Shown here piece by piece: positions 33,407-43,557 of a DNA stretch of 64,000 bases; positions within the stretch are counted from its first letter, which is position 1; each line of letters opens with the position of its first letter. The notes under the pieces were generated by a model. The model saw only the letters and a program-made list of their open reading frames with translations, had not been told where the DNA came from and made no database searches. The stretch lies in assembly GCA_036377075.1 (NCBI GenBank), contig DASUZB010000315.1, forward strand, positions 6,192-70,191, read 5' to 3'. Made by a program: the position numbers and the translations under genes. Source of the DNA: DASUZB01 sp036377075. Its GTDB lineage: Bacteria; Actinomycetota; CALGFH01.

Positions 33407-34927
33407 GTGGTGCTGTTCACCTCGCTGCTCGTGGTGGCCTCCCTGCTGCTGCTCGGCACCGCCCTGCACGCCCTGCTGGCCAAGTCGCTCTACACCCAGC
33501 AGCTCGAGCAGGCCAAGGGCGAGGTCGAGCGGCTCCGCGACCAGGCCTCGACCACCCTGGTGGGCTCGGCCAACGCCTCCACCACGCAGGTGCGCCAGCG
33601 CATCTTCGACCAGCTCAGCTCCGGGACCGCCGCGCCCAAGCCCGGCTTCACCGCGGTCATCCTGGTCGGCCCCGAGAGCACCCAGCGTTCCGACGAGCGC
33701 ATCGCGCTCGAGTCGATCCCGCCCCAGCTGATCAACGCGGTCTTCACCCGCTCGGAGATCGCCTACGTCTACATGGACGCGCCGCCGGGCATCGACTCCC
33801 GGCGCACCCTGGTGCTCGGCGCGCCGATCCGCTCGGCGCAGGGCGACTACGAGGCCTACTTCTTCTACCCGACGAAGTTCCAGGAGGACACCCTCGGGCT
33901 GCTCACCAGCTTCCTGATGATCGTCGGCGTCGGCCTGCTGGCCGCGGTCGTGATCATGACCGCCATCTCGATCGGCCGGGTGCTCAAGCCGATCCAGCGC
34001 GCCCGCGACGTCGCCGAGGCGATCGCCGCGGGCAACCTCACCGCGCGGCTGCCCGAGGCCACCACCCAGGACGACTTCGGCCGGCTGGCCGAGTCGTTCA
34101 ACCGCATGACCGAGGCCCTCGCCCAGAAGATCGGCGAGCTGGAGAACGTCTCCAGCCTGCAGGCCCGCTTCGTCTCCGACGTCAGCCACGAGCTGCGCAC
34201 CCCGCTGGCGACGGTGCGCATGGCGGCCGACTACATCCACGCCGCCCGCTCCGGCCTGCCCCCCGACGCCCAGCGCGCCGCGGTGCTGCTCGAACGCGAG
34301 CTGGAGCGCTTCGAGAACCTGCTCGAGGACCTGCTGGAGATCAGCCGCTTCGACGCCGGCGTGATCGCCCTCGACCCGGTCGAGGTCGACCTCGCCACCC
34401 TGCTCGACGAGGTGGTCGACGCCCTCGACGCGATCGCCCACGGGCGCCGCGTCAAGGTCTCCCTGCACGTCGACCGCAGCCAGGGGCCGCCGCTGGTCGC
34501 CGCCGACCCGCGCCGGCTCGACCGGGTCTTCTCCAACCTGGTCAAGAACGCCATCGAGCACACCCACGACGGCCACGTCAAGGTCGAGGTCGCCCGGCGC
34601 GGCGGCGAGGTCGTGGTCAGCGTGGAGGACGAGGGCGAGGGCATCCCCGCCGAGGACCTGCCCCACATCTTCGAGCGGTTCTACCGCGCCGACGTGCACC
34701 GCGCCAGGACCCTCGGCGGCACCGGGCTCGGCCTCGCCATCGCGCTCGAGAACGTCAACCTGCACAAGGGCTCGGTCACGGTGACCTCGGAGGTCTCCAG
34801 GGGCTCGGCGTTCACCGTGGTCCTGCCCGGGATGGAGCGGGCCGGCAAGGCGGCGGTCGCGGGCGGCAACGGGGGACCGCCGACGCCACCGAGCGACTCC
34901 GAGCCGGAGGTGGTGGTGGGTGGCTGA
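33407..34927 (+). CDS. mtrB: MtrB, membrane sensor histidine kinase
   Basis: 506 residues from GTG 33407. Helix 1 begins at once, an extracytoplasmic sensor of ~130 residues follows, then helix 2 (LLTSFLMIVGVGLLAAVVIM), HAMP (IGRVLKPIQRARDVAEAIAAG), the HisKA box FVSDVSHELRTPLATVRMAA and HATPase boxes NLVKNAIEHTHDG, EDEGEGIP, IFERFYRAD and GTGLGLAI. A positively charged lead-in ending in RLDLRARV is encoded just upstream in the same frame with no standard start, so translation may begin at CTG 33347 after AGGTGAG. Partner of MtrA; overlaps lpqB by 8 bp. Confidence 0.92.
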   Translation: MVLFTSLLVVASLLLLGTALHALLAKSLYTQQLEQAKGEVERLRDQASTTLVGSANASTTQVRQRIFDQLSSGTAAPKPGFTAVILVGPESTQRSDERIALESIPPQLINAVFTRSEIAYVYMDAPPGIDSRRTLVLGAPIRSAQGDYEAYFFYPTKFQEDTLGLLTSFLMIVGVGLLAAVVIMTAISIGRVLKPIQRARDVAEAIAAGNLTARLPEATTQDDFGRLAESFNRMTEALAQKIGELENVSSLQARFVSDVSHELRTPLATVRMAADYIHAARSGLPPDAQRAAVLLERELERFENLLEDLLEISRFDAGVIALDPVEVDLATLLDEVVDALDAIAHGRRVKVSLHVDRSQGPPLVAADPRRLDRVFSNLVKNAIEHTHDGHVKVEVARRGGEVVVSVEDEGEGIPAEDLPHIFERFYRADVHRARTLGGTGLGLAIALENVNLHKGSVTVTSEVSRGSAFTVVLPGMERAGKAAVAGGNGGPPTPPSDSEPEVVVGG

Positions 34928-36845
34928 GCGGCGGCCCCACGGAAGGGTGCTGCCCGGTTCGCTCGCGGTCCGCGCGCTCGCCTGCCTGCTGCTGGCGGGC
35001 TGCTCCGCCGGGGTGCCGCGCACCGGCCAGGTGACCACCGTCTCGCGGGTGGCGTCACCGAGCGAGCGGGACGTGACCAACTCCGGCGTCGGCAGGCGGC
35101 CGACCGTCGGCCTCAAGCCGGCCGAGCTGGTCCAGGACTACCTCCGCGCCGCCGCCTCCGGCGACCCGGAGATGGCCAGGCCCTGGGTGGTGCCCAACGA
35201 CCCGGACGCCGCCCGCCAGCTCCGGGCATGGACGCAACGCCACGCCGCCCTGGTCTACTCCAACCCGACCACCAGGTCGGCCGACCCGTCCGGCAAGGGC
35301 AAGGTCACCGTCGTCATCGAGGTCTCCATGGTCGGGCACTTCGACGGGCGCGACTGGACGCCGCTGGCCGAGGAGCGCCGGCTGGAGTTCCACCTGCGCC
35401 GGGTCGGCACCGAGTGGCGCGTCGCCAACCCGGGCGACGAGCCGTTGATGAGCGAGGACGAGTTCAAGGAGCGGTTCCGGCGCATCACCCTCTACATGGC
35501 CGCCCGCGACCGCCGCCACGTGGTTCCCGCGCCCACCTTCTTCGCCCCGGACGCCACCGCCGCCCAGACCGACGAGCGCGGCGTGGAGGCCCGCGCCGAG
35601 CAGGTCCTGCGCCTGCTGCTCGACGGGCCCCGCGGCCGGCTCGCGCCCGGCATGACCACCGAGATCCCGGCCGGCACCCGGCTGCTGACGTTCGACTACG
35701 ACCCCTCCGCCGGCCTGGCCACGGTCAACCTGTCGAGCGAGTTCACCGCCCCCGGCGAGGCGGGCTCCGGCCGCTTGCGGGTCGCCCAGCTGGTCTGCAC
35801 GCTCACCGAGCTGATCCGCACCGCGCAGGTGCAGATCCAGGTCGACGGTCGCCAGGTCGACGCGGTCGGGTCGGACCGCTTCCGCACCGACCACCCCTAC
35901 CGCAGCAACGAGCCCGAGCTCGACGCCCTGATGCCGCACCGCCCGGGGAGCGACAACGTGGTCGCGTTCGTGCGCGCCGGCGAGGTCTACACCGTCCCGC
36001 TCGACGTGCCCAACGCCACGCCGAAGGTGCTCCCCCTGCCCCCCAGTGGCACGAAGCTCCACCCGGTCTGGTCGCCCGACGGCGACCGCATCGCCTACCT
36101 GGAGACCGCCGGGGGGACGGGCAGCGACCTGGAGCTGTGGACCGCGTCGGCCAGCGGCACCGCCGCGGTCAAGACCGGCCTGCACGGCAACCTGTCCGAG
36201 CCCACCTGGGTGCCGTCCGCCCCGCCCCGCCTGCTCGCCCTCCAGCACGAGCACGGCAAGGCCCGGCTGTGGTCGGTCGTGCCCTACGGCGACGGCCGGC
36301 CGGTCGAGCTCAGCCTCGGCCGGCTCCCCGGGGGGATGGACCCGACGCTGCTGCGGGTCAGCGCGGACGGCGGCCTGGTGCTCGCCGTGATGGGCAGCAA
36401 GGAGCAGGCCGAGGAGCCGGCCACCTTCGGCGCCGACAGCGACCAGCTCTTCCTCGGCGTCCTCGGCGACAGGGGCGTGACCCAGTGGGTCGGCGGCCCC
36501 CTCGCCCCCGGGCTGGGGGAGGTCCACAGCCCGGTGTGGGCCGAGCCCGACACGATCGCGTTCGTCGGCGAGGCCGGGGCGAAGGGCTCGAAGGCCCTGT
36601 GGACGACCCGGATCGACGGCTGGGACCCCACCCAGGTGCTCTCCTCCGACCGCACCAGCGACGCCGGGATCGACATCGCCGACCAGCTCACCGCCGACCC
36701 CAGCGGCCACACCCTGGTGTTCAAGTCGTCCACCGACCTCGCCAGCTCCCTGTGGCTGGTCGACGTCGACGGCCGCGGCCTGCGCGCCCTCACCACCGCC
36801 GACCCCTCCAACCTCGACACCGACCCCACCCTGGCGAGCGGCTAG
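34920..36845 (+). CDS. lpqB: LpqB, lipoprotein of the MtrAB system
   Basis: 641 residues. Signal peptide with lipobox LLAGC (Cys ~28). A GerMN domain lies at about 200-330 (RAEQVLRLLLDGPRGRLAPG, then LVCTLTELIRTAQVQIQVDG), followed by a beta-propeller with FVRAGEVYTVPLD and HPVWSPDGDRIAYLE. In mycobacteria LpqB interacts with MtrB and influences MtrA phosphorylation; the same order here supports that role. GTG 34920 overlaps mtrB by 8 bp. Confidence 0.92.
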   Translation: MAERRPHGRVLPGSLAVRALACLLLAGCSAGVPRTGQVTTVSRVASPSERDVTNSGVGRRPTVGLKPAELVQDYLRAAASGDPEMARPWVVPNDPDAARQLRAWTQRHAALVYSNPTTRSADPSGKGKVTVVIEVSMVGHFDGRDWTPLAEERRLEFHLRRVGTEWRVANPGDEPLMSEDEFKERFRRITLYMAARDRRHVVPAPTFFAPDATAAQTDERGVEARAEQVLRLLLDGPRGRLAPGMTTEIPAGTRLLTFDYDPSAGLATVNLSSEFTAPGEAGSGRLRVAQLVCTLTELIRTAQVQIQVDGRQVDAVGSDRFRTDHPYRSNEPELDALMPHRPGSDNVVAFVRAGEVYTVPLDVPNATPKVLPLPPSGTKLHPVWSPDGDRIAYLETAGGTGSDLELWTASASGTAAVKTGLHGNLSEPTWVPSAPPRLLALQHEHGKARLWSVVPYGDGRPVELSLGRLPGGMDPTLLRVSADGGLVLAVMGSKEQAEEPATFGADSDQLFLGVLGDRGVTQWVGGPLAPGLGEVHSPVWAEPDTIAFVGEAGAKGSKALWTTRIDGWDPTQVLSSDRTSDAGIDIADQLTADPSGHTLVFKSSTDLASSLWLVDVDGRGLRALTTADPSNLDTDPTLASG

Positions 36846-36888
36846 GAAGGGGTGTGGACGGCGCCGCGTGGGCGGCGGGCGGGGGGGC

Positions 36889-36894
36889 TAGCCT
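36889..36894 (+). promoter_or_regulatory. -10 box of a likely leaderless mRNA (comF-like gene)
   Basis: TAGCCT, exactly 6 bases before ATG 36901; no RBS precedes the start. Same layout as at 24610, 26210 and 45075. Confidence 0.45.
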
Positions 36895-36900
36895 GCGGCC

Positions 36901-37695
36901 ATGTCGCTGCTGGAGCTGCTCGCCGGGCTGCTGCGCCCGCCGGTCTGCCTCGGGTGCGGACGGCCGGAGGCGTGGCCCTGCTGCGCCGCCTGCCTGCCGC
37001 CCGACCCGCGGGGGCCGGGGCCGTGGCGGCTGGGCGCGGCTCCGGACCTCGTGGTCTGGGCGCTGGGAGGGTACGGCGGTGCCCTGCGCGAGGCGGTGCT
37101 GGCCGGCAAGCTCGGCGCGCAGCCGGCGGCCCTGACCGTCCTGGGCCGGCGCCTCGGCGCCGCGCTCGCCGCCGCCGGCGCCGGCGCGGACCTGGTCACC
37201 TGGATCGCGGCGGGCCGTGCCAACGGCCTGCCGCGCGACCACGCGCGCAGGATCGCCGCCGGGGTCGCGGCCGCGCTCGACCTGCCGGCCGTCGCCCTGC
37301 TCGGACCGGCCGCGGGACCCGACCTCGGCCGGGGCCGCGGCGGCGGGCGGCCCCACGCGGCGCCGGCGCGGCCACCGCCACGCGCCCGCGGCCGGCTCGA
37401 CGGCGGCCGGGTGCTGGTGGTCGACGACGTCGTCACCACCGGCGCGACCCTTGCCGGCGCGGCCGCGGCGCTGCGCCAGGCCGGCGCCCGCGACGTCGAG
37501 GCGGCGGTGCTCGCCGCCGCGCCCGGGGCGCTCGACGGCGCCGCCCAAGCGCCGTCGACCTCGCCACGGCTCCGCTGGGCCCGCTCCGGTGGCCGTCCCG
37601 GGGCGGACCCGTACGGCCATCGCGGCGACGAACGGACCAGCGCAACGTGCGCCACGGAGCGGTATTTTCCCAGCTCAATGCGGCATATTGTGTAG
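36901..37695 (+). CDS. ComF-family phosphoribosyltransferase-like protein
   Basis: 264 residues. N-terminal zinc knuckle (CLGCG...CCAAC), then a PRTase-like domain ending in the PRPP loop VLVVDDVVTTGATLAGAAAALRQAG near residue 170. ComF proteins act in natural transformation in Firmicutes; in Actinobacteria the function is unproven. The final ~60 residues (Ser/Arg/Gly-rich, ending MRHIV) are not domain-like and run into the AT-richer promoter region of hpf, so the gene may have lost its original stop. Position after lpqB and before hpf matches Rv3242c. Confidence 0.82.
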   Translation: MSLLELLAGLLRPPVCLGCGRPEAWPCCAACLPPDPRGPGPWRLGAAPDLVVWALGGYGGALREAVLAGKLGAQPAALTVLGRRLGAALAAAGAGADLVTWIAAGRANGLPRDHARRIAAGVAAALDLPAVALLGPAAGPDLGRGRGGGRPHAAPARPPPRARGRLDGGRVLVVDDVVTTGATLAGAAAALRQAGARDVEAAVLAAAPGALDGAAQAPSTSPRLRWARSGGRPGADPYGHRGDERTSATCATERYFPSSMRHIV

Positions 37696-37723
37696 TTGTG
37701 GCCAGGCGGCCCCGGTGTAGAAT
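37696..37723 (+). promoter_or_regulatory. Promoter for hpf
   Basis: TTGTGG (37696-37701) and TAGAAT (37718-37723) with a 16-base spacer, directly after the comF-like stop; leaves a leader of ~165 bases before hpf. Confidence 0.5.
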
Positions 37724-37895
37724 CCGGCCAATACGACCCCGTCCTATGAAGCGGACGTGCTCGGATGCCGACTGATCGTGCAGACCGACCCGTCCACTGG
37801 CGTGTCACCCGTGCCGTGGCAACATCGAAGGACCAACTCCGCACGGACCTAGCCGCATCGGCCCAGGCTGCCGACGAGCAGGATGGGAGCTGCTT

Positions 37896-38456
37896 ATGCA
37901 GGTGACGGTGAAGGGCAAGAACACCGAGGTGCCCGACAAGCTGCGGGCGCTCGCCGAGCGCAAGCTCGCCAAGGTGCAGCGCTTCGACGACCGGATCCTG
38001 TCCATGGACGTGGAGTTCTCCGAGGAACGCAACCCGCGGGTCGCCGACGCCCACCGGGTCGAGGTCACCCTTACGACCAAGAACCGGCTGGTCCGGGCCC
38101 GTGCCACCGCCCGCGACCCGGCGGCCGCCGTCGACCAGGTGATCGACCGCCTGAAGCGCCAGGTCAAGAAGCTCAAGGGCCGCCGGGTCGACCGCAGCCA
38201 GCACGCCGAGGGCGTCAAGGCGCTGCCGCTGGTGGAGCCGCCCAGCCCGGCGGAGGAGACCGAGCAGCCGGACACCACCGAGATCGTACGTTTCAAGAAG
38301 ATCGAGGTGAAACCGATGAGCCCAGACGAGGCGGTCGACCGGATGGACCTCCTCGGGCACGATTTCTACCTGTTCGCCAATGCCGAGACCGAACGGGTCA
38401 ATGTCGTGTACCGTCGCCGTGGTGGCGGCTTCGGGCTCATCGAACCAGAGGCCTAG
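37896..38456 (+). CDS. hpf: Ribosome hibernation-promoting factor, long form
   Basis: 186 residues: N-terminal HPF/RaiA domain (MQVTVKGKNTEVPDKLRALA, then AHRVEVTLTTKNRLVRARA and AAVDQVIDRLKRQVKKLKG), an acidic linker, and the C-terminal dimerisation domain (IVRFKKIEVKPMSPDEAVDR, then LFANAETERVNVVYRRRGGG). The long form pairs two 70S ribosomes into inactive 100S dimers in stasis. GGGAG lies about 7 bases before the ATG. Order comF-hpf-regulator-secA is a conserved actinobacterial arrangement. Confidence 0.95.
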   Translation: MQVTVKGKNTEVPDKLRALAERKLAKVQRFDDRILSMDVEFSEERNPRVADAHRVEVTLTTKNRLVRARATARDPAAAVDQVIDRLKRQVKKLKGRRVDRSQHAEGVKALPLVEPPSPAEETEQPDTTEIVRFKKIEVKPMSPDEAVDRMDLLGHDFYLFANAETERVNVVYRRRGGGFGLIEPEA

Positions 38457-38542
38457 CCAGGCGTTAGGCGTCCCCTTCGCGGGGAACGACACAGCACCCC
38501 GGCCGCGAGCGGGCCCGGGGCGAGGACGTGAGAGGGGAGAGC

Positions 38543-39241
38543 GTGGCGGACGACCGGCAAGCGCGACCACGGAGCGCAGGGGACGCCATCCGTGTGCTGA
38601 TCGTGGACGACCACGCGCTGTTCCGCCGTGGGCTCGAGATGGTCCTCGAGCAGGAGGACGACGTCGACGTCGTCGCCGAGGCGGGCGACGGCGCGGAGGC
38701 CGTCGAGAAGGCCCAGGAGGTCATGCCCGACGTCGTGCTGATGGACGTCCGCATGCCGCGCCGTGGCGGCATCGAGGCCACGCAGGCGATCAAGGACCTC
38801 ATCCCGCACGTCAAGATCCTCATGCTGACGATCTCCGACGAGGAGGCCGACCTCTACGACGCCATCAAGGCCGGCGCCAACGGCTACCTGCTCAAGGAGA
38901 TCTCCATCGAGGAGGTCGCCAACGCCATCCGCTCGGTCTACCAGGGCCAGTCCCTGATCTCCCCGTCGATGGCCTCCAAGCTGCTCAACGAGTTCGCCAG
39001 CATGGTCAAGCGGGCCGACGAGAAGCAGCAGCTCCCCACCCCGCGGCTGACCGACCGGGAGATGGAGGTGCTCCGGCTGGTCGCCAAGGGCCACAACAAC
39101 CGCGACATCGCCAAGGAGCTGTACATCTCCGAGAACACCGTGAAGAACCACATCCGCAACATCCTCGAGAAGCTGCACCTGCACTCGCGGATGGAAGCGG
39201 TGGTCTACGCGGTGCGCGAGAAGCTCCTCGAGATCAAGTAG
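38543..39241 (+). CDS. NarL/LuxR-family response regulator
   Basis: 232 residues from GTG 38543 (AGGGGA 6 bases upstream; GTG 38528 would add five residues). Receiver domain: LIVDDHALFRRGLEMVL, Asp in DVVLMDVRMPRRGG, Thr in LTIS, Lys in YLLKEISIEEVANAI. LuxR-type HTH: LTDREMEVLRLVAKGHNNRD, then LYISENTVKNHIRNILEKL. No kinase is adjacent. An orthologue sits between hpf and secA in Streptomyces, so the location is ancestral; its regulon is unclear. Confidence 0.92.
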   Translation: MADDRQARPRSAGDAIRVLIVDDHALFRRGLEMVLEQEDDVDVVAEAGDGAEAVEKAQEVMPDVVLMDVRMPRRGGIEATQAIKDLIPHVKILMLTISDEEADLYDAIKAGANGYLLKEISIEEVANAIRSVYQGQSLISPSMASKLLNEFASMVKRADEKQQLPTPRLTDREMEVLRLVAKGHNNRDIAKELYISENTVKNHIRNILEKLHLHSRMEAVVYAVREKLLEIK

Positions 39242-39263
39242 CCCGGCCCGACCGCCGCCAGCC

Positions 39264-40214
39264 TTGCCGGTCGTCCTCGCCCTCGACGTCGGCGGCACCA
39301 AGCTGGCCGCCGGCGTGGTCGACGACGCCGGCCGGGTCCGCGGCCGCGGCCGCGTGCCGACCCCCACCACCCACGACGCCGAGGCGCTCTACGAGGCCCT
39401 GCTCGCGTGCGCTGCGGCCGCCCTGCGCGGCGCCGACGTGGCCCCCTACGAGCTGGACGGCGTCGGCGTCGCCTGCGGCGGCCCGATGCGCTGGCCGGAG
39501 GGGAGCGTCTCGCCGCTGAACATCCCCGCATGGCGCGACTTCCCCCTGCGCCGCCGGCTCGCCGGCGAGTTCGGCGACCGCCCCGTGCTGGTCCACAACG
39601 ACGCCGTCGCCCTCGCCGCCGGCGAGCACTGGAAGGGCGCCGGGGCCGGCAGCGCCCACCTGCTCGCCGTGACCGTCTCCACCGGCGTCGGCGGCGGCCT
39701 GGTCCTCCACGGCCGCCTCCACCACGGCGCCAGCGGCAACGGCGGCCACGTCGGCCACCTGGTGGTGGAGCCGGACGGCCCCCCCTGCGCCTGCGGCGGC
39801 CGCGGCTGCCTGGAAGCGATCGCCTCCGGCCCGCGCACCGTCGCCCGCGCCCTCGCCGAAGGCTGGCAGCCGCCCGACCCCGACCATGCCGACGGCCGCG
39901 CCCTCGCCGCCGCGGCCACCGCCGGCGACCCGGTCGCCGCCGCCAGCCTGGCCCGCTCCGGCCGCGCGGTCGGCCGCGCCCTCGCCTCCTGCGCCCACCT
40001 GCTCGACCTCGAGGTCGCCGCCCTCAGCGGCGGCCTCACCCAGTCCGGCCCCCCCTTCTGGGAGCCACTGCACGAAGCCTTCGCCACCCACGCCCGCATG
40101 GAGTTCGCCGCCGCCTGCCGGGTCGTGCCCGCCCGCCTCGGCGCCGACACCGGCCTGCTCGGCGCCGCCGCCTTCATCCTGCTCCCCGACCGCTACGGCT
40201 GGGCCATCCCATGA
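39264..40214 (+). CDS. ROK-family sugar kinase (glucokinase-like)
   Basis: 316 residues. Phosphate loop LALDVGGTKLAAGVVD, catalytic Asp in PVLVHNDAVALAAGEH, ATP motif VTVSTGVGGGLVLHG, and the ROK zinc motif GHLVVEPDGPPCACGGRGCL followed by EAIASGP. Likely phosphorylates glucose or a related hexose. Start is TTG 39264, only 22 bases after the regulator stop, so cotranscription is likely; no strong RBS is visible. Substrate cannot be read from sequence. Confidence 0.88.
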   Translation: MPVVLALDVGGTKLAAGVVDDAGRVRGRGRVPTPTTHDAEALYEALLACAAAALRGADVAPYELDGVGVACGGPMRWPEGSVSPLNIPAWRDFPLRRRLAGEFGDRPVLVHNDAVALAAGEHWKGAGAGSAHLLAVTVSTGVGGGLVLHGRLHHGASGNGGHVGHLVVEPDGPPCACGGRGCLEAIASGPRTVARALAEGWQPPDPDHADGRALAAAATAGDPVAAASLARSGRAVGRALASCAHLLDLEVAALSGGLTQSGPPFWEPLHEAFATHARMEFAAACRVVPARLGADTGLLGAAAFILLPDRYGWAIP

Positions 40215-40226
40215 CCCTCGGGCCGG

Positions 40227-40232
40227 TAGACT
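40227..40232 (+). promoter_or_regulatory. Possible -10 box upstream of secA
   Basis: TAGACT in the context CCGGTAGACTG, close to that upstream of the pyrophosphorylase gene at 3920-3925. No clear -35; leader to GTG 40300 would be ~60 bases with AAGGAGG inside. Confidence 0.35.
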
Positions 40233-40299
40233 GACTCAGTTGTAGACACGCAAGCCGGTCGGGCCGGATTCCGGCCAGCCGCAAGGAGGCGTCCCAGTC

Positions 40300-42969
<2,670 letters not shown>

Positions 42970-42994
42970 GCCCCTACGCCCCAGACGTCGTGTC

Positions 42995-43038
42995 GGCAAG
43001 CGGTGGCCGACCGCTGCGCCCCGCGCGGTCAGCTTGCC
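42995..43038. terminator. Cruciform-like terminator between secA and the convergent DHFR-like gene
   Basis: Outer arms GGCAAGC (42995-43001) and GCTTGCC (43032-43038) with inner arms GACCGC and GCGGTC between them. It lies between convergent genes and could stop transcription from either side. Confidence 0.4.
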
Positions 43039-43394
43039 GCGCTGGCGTGCTGGTCGGGTGCAGGCCGGTAGCACAACAGGGCGACGCCGGAGTCGAACAC
43101 CGTCGCGCGCAGCGGCCGCAGCCGGACCCGGCGGCCGCCGAACGCCCGCTCGCCGTCGCCCCAGACCACCGGCTGGACCCAGAAGTGGACCTCGTCGGCG
43201 AGCCTGTCGGTGATGGTGGGCCAGGCGCTGGCCAGGCCCTGGTAGACCTTGCGGCCGAGCAGGAACGCGTCGGCGGCCAGGAGCTGGTCGAACTTGAAGC
43301 GTTCGCCCTCGTCATCGAAGCTCGCCCAGTCCCCGGGCGAGGGCCCGACGACGCCGTCGACGGTCACGTGGGTCGAGACGATCACCTTGCCCAT
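43029..43394 (-). CDS. DHFR/RibD-C family protein with the middle deleted
   Basis: 121 residues, while this family usually has ~180-190. The N-terminus (MGKVIVSTHVTVDGVVGP, then FDQLLAADAFLLGRKVYQGL and WPTITDRLAD) and the C-terminus (DEVHFWVQPVVWGDGERAF) are intact, but the ~60 residues that normally link them, including the strand and glycine-rich NADPH segment, are absent without loss of frame. ATG 43394 has a good RBS (GGAGG). Either a decaying gene or a minimal derivative; catalysis is unlikely. It is divergent from the epimerase-sigma chimera. Confidence 0.75.
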   Translation of the reverse strand: MGKVIVSTHVTVDGVVGPSPGDWASFDDEGERFKFDQLLAADAFLLGRKVYQGLASAWPTITDRLADEVHFWVQPVVWGDGERAFGGRRVRLRPLRATVFDSGVALLCYRPAPDQHASAAS

Positions 43395-43496
43395 GACAAC
43401 CTCCACCGTCGGGCCCGGCCGCTTGCCGGACCAGGCGGAACCCTGCCAGGCGCCTGCCTCCGACCGGGGAGACGGACCGGCAGGCGGCGTCGAGCA

Positions 43497-43523
43497 TGTC
43501 ACAGCTTCCGGTGGTGCCTTGTC
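43497..43523 (+). promoter_or_regulatory. ECF41-type sigma factor promoter
   Basis: TGTCACA (43497-43503), a 16-base spacer and TGTC (43520-43523). The ECF41 target consensus is TGTCACA-N16-CGTC, so only one base differs. It precedes an epimerase gene, the usual kind of ECF41 target, and that gene carries ECF41 sequence at its own 3' end. Downstream RBS GGAGGG before ATG 43558. Confidence 0.65.
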
Positions 43524-43557
43524 TTCAAGGGAAAAGCACCACGCGGAGGGAACAACC

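Noticed and set aside
36881..36894. GGGGGGGCTAGCC as another copy of the palindrome-ended repeat
   Set aside because: Only the G-run and CTA match; the rest of both ends is absent, and the site is explained by a -10 box.
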